From Bdellovibrionales bacterium (lineage in GTDB: Bacteria; Bdellovibrionota; Bdellovibrionia; Bdellovibrionales; UBA1609): a stretch of DNA of 6,358 bases. Each line of letters begins with the position of its first letter. Position 1 is the first letter of the stretch. Positions 1-6,268 of this stretch are shown here, piece after piece. The notes beneath the pieces are model-generated. The model was not told the origin of the DNA. It made no database searches and worked only from the letters and a program-made list of their open reading frames with translations. The stretch spans positions 1 through 6,358 of the forward strand of contig JAGRAG010000286.1 of assembly GCA_020435025.1 (NCBI GenBank), written 5' to 3'. The translations under genes were made by a program, and so were the position numbers.

Positions 1-128
1 ATGGATATCTTTATATCACCTCTGTCTCTATTGGGCGCAGCTCCTGCTTTGCCGCCATCGCCCTACGGGCGACCGCCTCCAGCTTGGCGGAGCCTCAATA
101 GAAACAGAGGTGATATAAAGATATCCAT
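1..128. repeat. Long near-perfect palindrome with a three-hairpin GC-rich centre (MITE-like or REP/BIME-like element)
   Basis: Bases 1-33 are the reverse complement of bases 96-128 except for one mismatch (C26 against A103). The arms are AT-rich and include GATATC near the outer end. The 62-base centre (34-95) is about 73% G+C by count and holds three adjacent small inverted repeats: GCAG/CTGC at 37-47, TCGCCC/GGGCGA at 58-72 with a 3-base loop, and CCGCC/GGCGG at 73-90. A single strand could therefore form a long stem capped by a cloverleaf-like head. In a minus-strand RNA the single arm mismatch becomes a G-U wobble, so the stem would be unbroken. The element lies downstream of the barrel gene. 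It could be a non-autonomous mobile element, an intergenic palindromic repeat or a transcript-end structure. The left boundary is cut by the window edge and no target-site duplication can be judged. The palindrome itself is certain; its nature is inferred. Confidence 0.85.
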
Positions 129-149
129 TTCCAATTTTTACGTTCTGCG

Positions 150-169
150 TCCCGGAAATTGAACCGGGA
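150..169. other. Short GC-rich stem-loop after the barrel gene
   Basis: TCCCGG at 150-155 pairs with CCGGGA at 164-169, giving a 6-bp stem around an 8-base loop. It starts 13 bases past the stop codon of the minus-strand barrel gene. In the minus-strand transcript no U-run follows it, so it is not a classical intrinsic terminator for that gene. On the plus strand it is followed by ACCTTTTCATTT, a weak T-rich stretch. It may protect the 3' end of the barrel mRNA or act together with the large palindrome next to it; both roles are inferred. Confidence 0.4.
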
Positions 170-181
170 ACCTTTTCATTT

Positions 182-805
182 CTAAAATGAATAGCTTAGT
201 TTGAGGAGAGAGTCCTTAAGAGTAAAGTCAGAGAAAGCATGGCTATTATTGGTGTACTCAAGTTCCGTTTGCAGGTTGCGAAATTCAGCAGATAGTCGCA
301 CTGCGGGCCAAAACATCCATGATAGGCCGAGTTGCTGGCCAATTTTTCCTTTGTGCTCAATCGAAGAATGACTCAGACGAAGAAACGCATAGTTCAGGCC
401 AAAATAAAGTTCCACGTTTTTTAGAATAGGTACGAAAAGATTAGAATATGCTGTGTAAACGGAGAGGTTTGTTATATTAATTTTTTTCGTTCCTTCTGAA
501 GTCGTGACTCCATTGATGTCTTTATGAAGGTAATAACTATAAAGCATCTCACGAGTGTCTTCGATGGACACTCCAAAGTTAAAGTAAAAAGGTCTACCTG
601 ACGTGTAGTAGGCAAAGAAAAATCCTGTCCCTTGATGGTAGCTGATGGACTCATAAAATGTATTATATGTTCCATTGTCATAGTAACCACCGTACTTGTA
701 CTCGCCAGATGGAGTTCGATAAGCCCCAACTTCGTAACGGTACTGTGCGGATACCGATGTTGCGATTAAGAATATCGAACTAAGAAAAATCAATTTCGAG
801 ATCAT
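182..805 (-). CDS. Small outer-membrane beta-barrel protein (hypothetical)
   Basis: The 207-residue product has a clear Sec signal peptide: a positively charged start, a hydrophobic core and a signal peptidase I site after residue 20 (SVSA then QYRY). The mature part (about 187 residues) is rich in Tyr, Phe, Ser and Asn, contains alternating polar/hydrophobic stretches such as FFFAYYTSGRPFYFNFGV, and ends in LLKLSYSF. A terminal Phe after an alternating strand is the usual BAM recognition signal of outer-membrane barrels. The length fits an eight-strand barrel of OmpA-transmembrane or OmpW size, but I do not recognise a specific family and no ligand can be named. An in-frame TAA lies upstream with no other start between, so the ATG at 805 is the only reasonable ATG start. 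No Shine-Dalgarno is seen; the promoter sits directly upstream, suggesting a leaderless mRNA. It follows the small lipoprotein gene after a 118-base gap. Confidence 0.8.
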   Translation of the reverse strand: MISKLIFLSSIFLIATSVSAQYRYEVGAYRTPSGEYKYGGYYDNGTYNTFYESISYHQGTGFFFAYYTSGRPFYFNFGVSIEDTREMLYSYYLHKDINGVTTSEGTKKINITNLSVYTAYSNLFVPILKNVELYFGLNYAFLRLSHSSIEHKGKIGQQLGLSWMFWPAVRLSAEFRNLQTELEYTNNSHAFSDFTLKDSLLKLSYSF

Positions 806-811
806 AAATCT

Positions 812-839
812 ATTATAGAAGTTAATTTATTTATTGCAA
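812..839 (-). promoter_or_regulatory. Sigma-70-type promoter of the barrel gene, probably leaderless
   Basis: Read on the minus strand, TTGCAA (834-839; 4 of 6 matches to TTGACA) is separated by 16 bases from a perfect TATAAT (812-817). Only six bases lie between the -10 box and the ATG of the barrel gene, so a start site at the usual distance falls at or next to the A of the start codon. No ribosome binding site occurs in this stretch, which agrees with a leaderless transcript. The surrounding sequence is strongly AT-rich, so chance occurrence of TATAAT is a real possibility. Confidence 0.55.
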
Positions 840-923
840 TTACGGAATAGGGTTTGTCCGCTACCTTCTTTCAAATTGTGCCCTTATATCCGCAATTAAA
901 TGGTGCCGTTTGATTATCTTTCC

Positions 924-1250
924 TTAAAAGGGACCCGTGCATTCAAACTGCACGGAACGTGGATAGTAAGGTTTCTCGTCGTCGATGCGTGAGCAATGTT
1001 TATAGTAAAATTCTAAGGGGCGCCAGTCGGAGTGGCTGGGCATTGGGCGACGAACGTGCATGGCATCTATAACGTAAGATGCAGGATGAGCTTGGCTGCC
1101 TTCATCATAGTCCTGAAAAGGAATGGTGGCTTGAGACTGTGGATACGTGCCATCTGGATTTCTCTGAGCCGAAGTACAACTAATTACCCCTACAAGAGTC
1201 CCTATTAATAGGACTAAAGATGTGATGAATTTGTTGGTCATATTGAGCAC
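924..1250 (-). CDS. Small lipoprotein of unknown function
   Basis: The N-terminus is a lipoprotein signal peptide: MTNKF, a hydrophobic run, then the lipobox VISC, predicting lipidation of the Cys and a mature protein of about 84 residues. The mature part is Pro/Tyr/His-rich (for example NPDGTYPQ and RPMPSHSDWRPLEFYYKHC), with no domain I recognise. Two further Cys residues near the C-terminus, in KHC and FEC 18 residues apart, could form a disulfide in the periplasm. I chose the GTG at 1250 because a TAAGGA Shine-Dalgarno lies 7 bases before it, almost the same spacing as for the peptidase gene upstream. The ATG at 1241 (105 residues) gives the same mature protein but is 16 bases from that site. 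A longer reading from 1358 would start inside the hairpin after the peptidase gene and would bury the signal peptide, so I discard it. It may be read through from the operon upstream; no clear own promoter is seen. Confidence 0.75.
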   Translation of the reverse strand: MLNMTNKFITSLVLLIGTLVGVISCTSAQRNPDGTYPQSQATIPFQDYDEGSQAHPASYVIDAMHVRRPMPSHSDWRPLEFYYKHCSRIDDEKPYYPRSVQFECTGPF

Positions 1251-1257
1251 AGCCAGA

Positions 1258-1263
1258 TCCTTA
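1258..1263 (-). promoter_or_regulatory. Shine-Dalgarno deciding the small lipoprotein start
   Basis: TAAGGA on the minus strand lies 7 bases upstream of the GTG at 1250 and 16 bases upstream of the ATG at 1241. The identical hexamer sits 8 bases before the peptidase ATG, so spacing favours the GTG. Confidence 0.6.
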
Positions 1264-1348
1264 GTTTCAAAAAACTTTGGGGTTCCACGAGGGATCGGCA
1301 AATACTGAAACAAAAATGAATTTATTTTTTTTGCTGGGTGGAAAGTCG

Positions 1349-1367
1349 GGCAGGCCAAGGGCCTGCC
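1349..1367 (-). other. Compact 8-bp hairpin after the peptidase gene
   Basis: GGCAGGCC and GGCCTGCC form a perfect 8-bp GC-rich stem with a 3-base loop, starting 6 bases after the TAA stop of the peptidase gene. A terminator-like role is natural by position, but in the minus-strand transcript the U-run precedes the hairpin and the bases after it (CGACTTTCCACCC) are not U-rich. It is therefore more likely a 3'-end stabiliser, a partial attenuator or a Rho-associated end than a strong intrinsic terminator. Read-through into the small lipoprotein gene remains possible. Confidence 0.55.
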
Positions 1368-1373
1368 TAAAAA

Positions 1374-4325
1374 TTACTCTTTAGATTGTGGAACGATATC
1401 AAATTCTGCTTTTTGGCCATCTCGAAGCACGACAATTTTAGTTTTCTTGTTGGGCTTGATCGATTGCAAAGAGTAAACATAGTCATAAATAGATTCGATC
1501 GTGACGCCACCAAGTTTAACTATAACATCTCCAGAGCGAACTCCGGCCTTTTCAGCGGAGCCCCCTTTGACGACACCAGATAAGAGAACCCCTTTAACTT
1601 CCGAGTGAGAGTAGTCGGGAATAGTCCCAAGGGAGACTCTGAAACCTCGATTGCGAGAACTTTTATTGTGTTTTTGATCTATTTGCTGGTATTTCGGTCC
1701 CCATGTGGATTGGCCTAATTGATCGACGAACTGACGGGCCAAGTGAATGATCTCTTCCGTTCCCTGCCAGTTGATTTTTTCGGCTGTGTCTCGTGGAGTG
1801 TGATATTCACTGTGAACTCCCGTAAACAGGCTTAATACTGGAACCTGTGCTAGGTAAAAAGGCATAGCATCAGTTGGTAGATAAGGATCTTCTTGAGCAA
1901 TCATGGGCATCTCATTTCGGACAGCGATGGCTTCAATAACAGAGGGCCACTCACTGCTTGAACCGATTCCTTGCACAGAGACACTTTGTCGAAGTCGGCC
2001 GATCATATCCATATTGAGGTAAGCAGAAAAGGTTCGATTCAAGTTTCCTCTTCTCGGTTTGTTATTCAAAGAATTAAATTTTGTAAAATGTGTGGAGCCA
2101 AGAACTCCAATCTCTTCACCAGACCAAACGGCAAAAAGAACATTTTGCTTGAGTTGGAGCTTTCCGGTTTGTTTTAAGTGACTGTAATAGTGAGCCAACT
2201 CCATCACTCCAGAAACGCCAGAGCCATTGTCATCGGCACCAAAGTGAATCGCAGTGGTGTCTTTATCGGTCATTAATGAAGAAGCGTTTTTACCAACCCC
2301 TAGATGATCGCCGTGGGCTCCAATGGCCAAAGTTGTCTTGGCTCCCGCCACGGGAAGATAAGCTAAGACATTTCGTCCTTTAGATGTTTTTGAGGAGATG
2401 GTCGTATGGGCACCAACAAGCATCCCTACAATTTCAAATCCGGTTTCCGTTTTTCCACTATCGAGTGTCGTTTGTAACGCCTTTAAATTTTTGTCACTTC
2501 CTAAAAGATTCTGAGCTAAGTCATCGGTAATAGAAAGAGCATGTAGTGTTGCAGCTGCAGAAACGGAGCGCTTGTTAAAGTGAATGAGTTGCTCTTTGAC
2601 TTGAGAATTGGGACCGCTGACAAAAATAACGCCAATGGCACCTTTGTTTTTAGCGGTAATAATCTTGGCGCGCAAATTAGAATAAAGTAGGAGTTGTTGC
2701 CTTCTTTCCACTGAGATGTTTTCCGGAAGATAGCGGAAGATCATAACCCATTTGTCCTGGACATCGAGTCCCACATAAGAGTCATATCCCGGATGTTGAC
2801 CATCTTCAGGAGCGACAATTCCATAACCAGCGAACACGACAGGTTTTGGTCTGAGAGTCCCTGATTTAGAAAAAGTCAACGGCGTCCAATTAATACCCAA
2901 CTCTGTTTTTGGAGTCGTTGCAGATTTAGACACTTTAAAGTAATTGTGCTCACCCAGTTGTACTTCGGAGACAAATTCAAATTCTTGAAAGTAAGTTTTA
3001 TTGGTTCCGTAGGGTCTTAGACCCATTTTTTGAAACTGTCGGGCAATGAAGTCTGTATAGATGGTTTCCTCGGGGCTGCCCGTATATCGCCCTTGCATTT
3101 TTTCGGAAGCCAAATATTCAATCCATTTTTGAACATCTTGTTTTTTTATTTCTGGTGAAACATGGGCATACGTGGGCGTTAAAGTGTCAGGTTTTAATTT
3201 TAACTGGGCGCGAACCGTTTGGTCTTGCCATTTGGCTGAAAAGATCTGCGATTTGCCATCGGCTAATTTGCGGGTCCAGAAGATTTGAGAACCGTCAGAG
3301 GAAAATTGAGGCAGACTATCCAGGCCGGAAGTGTGAGTGATTCGTAGGGGCTCATGGTTACCTTGAGTGGGTACAGCGTAAAGTTCAAAATTTCGATAAC
3401 CCTGTAGACTCGAGCCATAAACAATGTAGTCTCCGGATGGGTGATAGGTAGGTGCAACGGCCATCGCTCCGGACTTGGTCAACTGCCTAACGTCACTTCC
3501 GTCGACTTTCATGGTAAAGAGTTCGGAAGAGTGAGAGTTTTCTGGGAAGTGATACCAAACAATATGCTGACCATCTGGAGAAAATGAGGGTCCGCCATCG
3601 TAGCCAGGCGTTTGCGTTAACCGACGAACTTGGCTGCCGTCACTTTTCATTATATAGATATCAACTGCGGACATGGCATTTTTATTAGCGAGTGCAAGAG
3701 CTTGTGCATTCATTTTGGGAGTATAGGAGTGCCGATTGGAAGCAAAAACAATCCACTGTCCATCGGGAGAATAAGAGGCTTCAGAATCGTAACCCACAGA
3801 TCGCGTCAGATTTTTTAATTTTTTACCGTAAAGGTTGCTTTCGTAAACTTCTGTCCACTCATCGAATTGAGAGTCATAGCGCGGGGCTTTTCCAGACTGT
3901 CGCAATTCAATGAGTTCCTTCATGCGCTGCTTGATCTTGGGATCGCTGTGGTTGGAAGCAAAAATCACCTTGTTTGTCTGAGGGTGAAGCGAAGCTTGAT
4001 GAGCCCCTCCAGACCCAGTGGAGACGCGCCAAGTTTTCGTGGAGGCTAGGTCTGTTACATAGATCTGATCAAATGGATTTTTCGGATCTCTTTCGCTTTG
4101 GAAAACAAAGTATCTGCGATCTAAAGAGAGACTTCCCATGCCTGTCTTTTTTCCCGTAAAGCTCCATTGATGAGAGCCTTTCAAGTACTGGCTTTCAGAA
4201 GTCGTGTCAGAGAAAGAAGCGGGATTTGAATTTTGCGAGGTTCCATGTCCTTTTTTGGCTGATGATTGGCAGCCAGAGACTGCGAAAACGAGAGAAAGCC
4301 CTAAAAGGGGAGTGATGATTTTCAT
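1374..4325 (-). CDS. Lipoprotein zinc peptidase: TolB-like propeller, M28 domain with PA insert, C-terminal PDZ
   Basis: This 983-residue protein begins with a lipoprotein signal peptide whose lipobox ends VSGC (Cys19). Residues about 55-370 carry six PD40-type repeats (such as YSPDGQWIVFASN, FSPDGQHIVWY, YHPSGDYIVYGS), the pattern of a six-blade TolB-like propeller. An M28 peptidase follows from about 390 to 875, interrupted by a PA-type insert near 490-640 (VVFAGYGIVAPE). All expected metal and catalytic residues are visible: His671 and Asp673 in GAHGDHLG, Asp699 in GADDNGSG, catalytic Glu737 and ligand Glu738 in SGEEIG, Asp773 in NMDMIG and His842 in YHTPRDT. A PDZ domain fills about 893-979 (GVLLSGVVKGGSAEKAGVRSGDVIVKL is split over its core). 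It should be a di-zinc aminopeptidase acting in the periplasm or at the outer membrane; substrates are unknown. The ATG at 4325 is preceded by TAAGGA 8 bases away; a longer start at 4343 would hide the signal peptide and lacks that site. Confidence 0.93.
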   Translation of the reverse strand: MKIITPLLGLSLVFAVSGCQSSAKKGHGTSQNSNPASFSDTTSESQYLKGSHQWSFTGKKTGMGSLSLDRRYFVFQSERDPKNPFDQIYVTDLASTKTWRVSTGSGGAHQASLHPQTNKVIFASNHSDPKIKQRMKELIELRQSGKAPRYDSQFDEWTEVYESNLYGKKLKNLTRSVGYDSEASYSPDGQWIVFASNRHSYTPKMNAQALALANKNAMSAVDIYIMKSDGSQVRRLTQTPGYDGGPSFSPDGQHIVWYHFPENSHSSELFTMKVDGSDVRQLTKSGAMAVAPTYHPSGDYIVYGSSLQGYRNFELYAVPTQGNHEPLRITHTSGLDSLPQFSSDGSQIFWTRKLADGKSQIFSAKWQDQTVRAQLKLKPDTLTPTYAHVSPEIKKQDVQKWIEYLASEKMQGRYTGSPEETIYTDFIARQFQKMGLRPYGTNKTYFQEFEFVSEVQLGEHNYFKVSKSATTPKTELGINWTPLTFSKSGTLRPKPVVFAGYGIVAPEDGQHPGYDSYVGLDVQDKWVMIFRYLPENISVERRQQLLLYSNLRAKIITAKNKGAIGVIFVSGPNSQVKEQLIHFNKRSVSAAATLHALSITDDLAQNLLGSDKNLKALQTTLDSGKTETGFEIVGMLVGAHTTISSKTSKGRNVLAYLPVAGAKTTLAIGAHGDHLGVGKNASSLMTDKDTTAIHFGADDNGSGVSGVMELAHYYSHLKQTGKLQLKQNVLFAVWSGEEIGVLGSTHFTKFNSLNNKPRRGNLNRTFSAYLNMDMIGRLRQSVSVQGIGSSSEWPSVIEAIAVRNEMPMIAQEDPYLPTDAMPFYLAQVPVLSLFTGVHSEYHTPRDTAEKINWQGTEEIIHLARQFVDQLGQSTWGPKYQQIDQKHNKSSRNRGFRVSLGTIPDYSHSEVKGVLLSGVVKGGSAEKAGVRSGDVIVKLGGVTIESIYDYVYSLQSIKPNKKTKIVVLRDGQKAEFDIVPQSKE

Positions 4326-4333
4326 TTTTCTGT

Positions 4334-4339
4334 TCCTTA
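4334..4339 (-). promoter_or_regulatory. Shine-Dalgarno of the peptidase gene, sharing the upstream stop codon
   Basis: TAAGGA on the minus strand lies 8 bases before the peptidase ATG at 4325. Its first three bases are the TAA stop of the AsmA-like gene, so ribosomes finishing that gene stop on the binding site of the next. This suggests translational coupling and supports a shared transcript. Confidence 0.75.
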
Positions 4340-6268
4340 CCATGGCAATTTAATTTTCTTTTTCAAATCTTCTAACTGTTTTTGCGTGCCGGATTGTGCC
4401 TTTTTCTTTTCAGCTTCGATTTGTGACTTTGCTTTATCGACTTCTTTTTTCTGCTTTTCCACTTCGGCGTTAAGCTGGTTTTTAACCTGAGCCACTTGAC
4501 CATCTAGTTTGGCTCTTTCCGCCTGAATCCGATTATCGATAAAAGCTTTCAGTTTTTCACGGGCCTCTTTGACCTTAGCGTCGAGTTGCTTTTTAAATCC
4601 AGCGCTCAATGCCCCGCCCAAGTTGGAGTTGATACCAATGTTAGGGTGGCTCCATGGACCACTCGCTGTGGCGTTCAATGTGACAACTGGAATATCCTTA
4701 GCCACACCTTGAAGAACTTCTTTTAAAACGGGAGAGTTAGCCTTTATATCATAGTCGATCTGACTATACTTGTTGTTCATTTTCATATTGATTTGGCTTT
4801 CAACTAGAGTCCCAACCACTTCGGTTTGTCCGACTGCTTTGTTAAAAGCATAAGTCACGTCATCACTATCAGCTAAGGCCATTCTTTGTACTGGAAAAGA
4901 GGCCACAGACATTTGTAGCGTTTCTTTAGCAGGCTCTTTGGTGTGATCCAAAGTAACTAACACATTTAACCCAGAAACTTGTTGATGAGGAAAGTCTCCT
5001 TTAATATGTGCAGTAAGTGGCTTTCCTAAAAATTTGGGATCAGATGTGGCATTTTGGATAAGACCTTCAATCTTTCCACTATATGGTGAATCATTAGGTT
5101 CAGAACTAATTTTTGCTTTTTTAAGCCAAAAAAGCGGATAGCCTGTAGTGACCGGAAAAGCCACATTACGTCCTTTGTCACGTACCTTGACCTCCACTTT
5201 CTTTTCAGGAGTGCGCTCACTTTTAGGTGGCGGCATATACTTTTTAGCCATTTCAAAGTATTTGGCATAAGCTCCTAATTTGTCTAAAAACATTTTCCCA
5301 AAGAGACCTTTGGAAAAGTCAGAGACATTTAAACTTGGAATTTTTAAACGCTTTTGAAGATCGCTGATATCGTTTTGGATGATCTTATCAATCTGACCAA
5401 CATCTGATTCAATCTTCCCATAGTCCTTCTTAAGATCGCCGTGCGCTTGTGAGTAACTTTTTTGAATGCGATCGGCTTCTTTTAAGACGGCATCTACTTC
5501 TGCGACTCCTTTGGCCACTTCTAAGGGATTTCCTTCTAACTTAATTGCTTTAGCCCGGGCAATTAAGGCATCGACCTCTTTTTGTTGGGGCAGTTTAGAA
5601 AAACGCTCTTTCCACTCGGCCTCTTTCTTCTTAAGTTCCTCTTCGATTTCTTGAATTCGCTTTTCTGACTTTAAATCTGCCGTCATTTTTGAAATTTGAG
5701 CCGATGGGTCCGTTCCATCTAAAACATTGGCGACATCACCTAAAATATTTTGATTGTAGCTTTCTTTCAGTTCATTAAGGGCTTTGGCTTCCACTTCATT
5801 GACTAACTGATTGTCAGTGGCTGTTTCTTCTTTGGGAATGATCCGACCGGGTCGCTTCCTAGGAGAATAGGCTTGAATGTTTAATATGGAGGCTTCATCG
5901 ACGACGAATTTTGCCCGTAAAAGAGCGTCCCAGAGTAATTGAAAGCGCATTTCGCCAATCTGAAACAGATTTTGTTCCGGTTGGTCCTTATCGGTGACTT
6001 GAACATTGCGGACAATCAATGAGCCTTTAGTGAAGCTGGTCTTGACTTCACCAACATTGACTTCGGCTCCATAGCCATAAGTGGCCCCGAGTTCTAACGC
6101 CGTTCTTAAATTGCTATCAAAAAAGAGATAAAAATAAAGGAAAGTAAGTGCGCCTATTATAAGAACCGGCACAACGGCCTCGACGCGAATAGGACCTTTC
6201 TTTTTATTTTTCTTGTTCTTCTTTTTACTGTTTTTCTCTTCTGTTGAGTTATCCATAGAGTTCGTCAT
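4337..6268 (-). CDS. AsmA-like, TIGR03545-type inner-membrane-anchored protein with coiled coils
   Basis: The 643-residue protein starts with a Lys-rich cytoplasmic tail (about 13-28), then one transmembrane helix (about 30-50), placing the rest in the periplasm. Residues about 51-135 (DSNLRTALEL, VNVGEVKTSFTKGSLIVRNV, LLRAKFVVDEASI) match the AsmA-like opening I associate with the uncharacterised TIGR03545 family. A charged helical stretch follows (about 150-345). A second beta-rich part (about 365-550) ends in ASGPWSHPNIGI, an AsmA/TamB-style motif, and the tail (555-640) is a strongly charged coiled coil closing on KLPW. AsmA-type proteins are linked to lipid transport and outer-membrane maintenance; such a role here is inference. 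Its start overlaps the preceding gene by 20 bases from the ATG at 6268, or by 8 bases if the in-frame ATG at 6256 is used. No good Shine-Dalgarno is seen at either, which fits translational coupling. Confidence 0.85.
   Translation of the reverse strand: MTNSMDNSTEEKNSKKKNKKNKKKGPIRVEAVVPVLIIGALTFLYFYLFFDSNLRTALELGATYGYGAEVNVGEVKTSFTKGSLIVRNVQVTDKDQPEQNLFQIGEMRFQLLWDALLRAKFVVDEASILNIQAYSPRKRPGRIIPKEETATDNQLVNEVEAKALNELKESYNQNILGDVANVLDGTDPSAQISKMTADLKSEKRIQEIEEELKKKEAEWKERFSKLPQQKEVDALIARAKAIKLEGNPLEVAKGVAEVDAVLKEADRIQKSYSQAHGDLKKDYGKIESDVGQIDKIIQNDISDLQKRLKIPSLNVSDFSKGLFGKMFLDKLGAYAKYFEMAKKYMPPPKSERTPEKKVEVKVRDKGRNVAFPVTTGYPLFWLKKAKISSEPNDSPYSGKIEGLIQNATSDPKFLGKPLTAHIKGDFPHQQVSGLNVLVTLDHTKEPAKETLQMSVASFPVQRMALADSDDVTYAFNKAVGQTEVVGTLVESQINMKMNNKYSQIDYDIKANSPVLKEVLQGVAKDIPVVTLNATASGPWSHPNIGINSNLGGALSAGFKKQLDAKVKEAREKLKAFIDNRIQAERAKLDGQVAQVKNQLNAEVEKQKKEVDKAKSQIEAEKKKAQSGTQKQLEDLKKKIKLPW

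Noticed and set aside
1..128. Integron attC recombination site.
   Set aside because: The arms are too long and almost perfectly paired, the extrahelical bases and the conserved GTTRRRY/RYYYAAC core motifs are not seen, and there is no cassette layout.
1..162. A plus-strand open frame of 53 codons from the ATG at base 1 to TGA at 160-162.
   Set aside because: It runs through both arms and the centre of the palindrome, its product is Pro/Arg-rich low complexity (PPSPYGRPPPAWRS), and no ribosome binding site can be seen. It is almost certainly a by-product of the repeat.
141..190. A tRNA fragment on the minus strand: GGTTCAATT in a GC stem looks like a T-arm, preceded by a 5-bp stem with a 7-base loop resembling an anticodon arm.
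   Set aside because: The T-loop would be one base too long, there is no acceptor or D-arm, and the supposed anticodon arm contains the last codons and stop of the barrel gene.
1286..1320. FliA (sigma-28)-like promoter with GCCGAT upstream of the small lipoprotein.
   Set aside because: The only upstream TAAA is 21 bases away rather than about 15, and the -10 match is partial (GCCGATCC against GCCGATAA).
1242..1358. N-terminal extension of the small lipoprotein to the ATG at 1358.
   Set aside because: That start lies in the loop of the hairpin after the peptidase gene, lacks a ribosome binding site, and puts about 40 residues in front of a good lipoprotein signal peptide.
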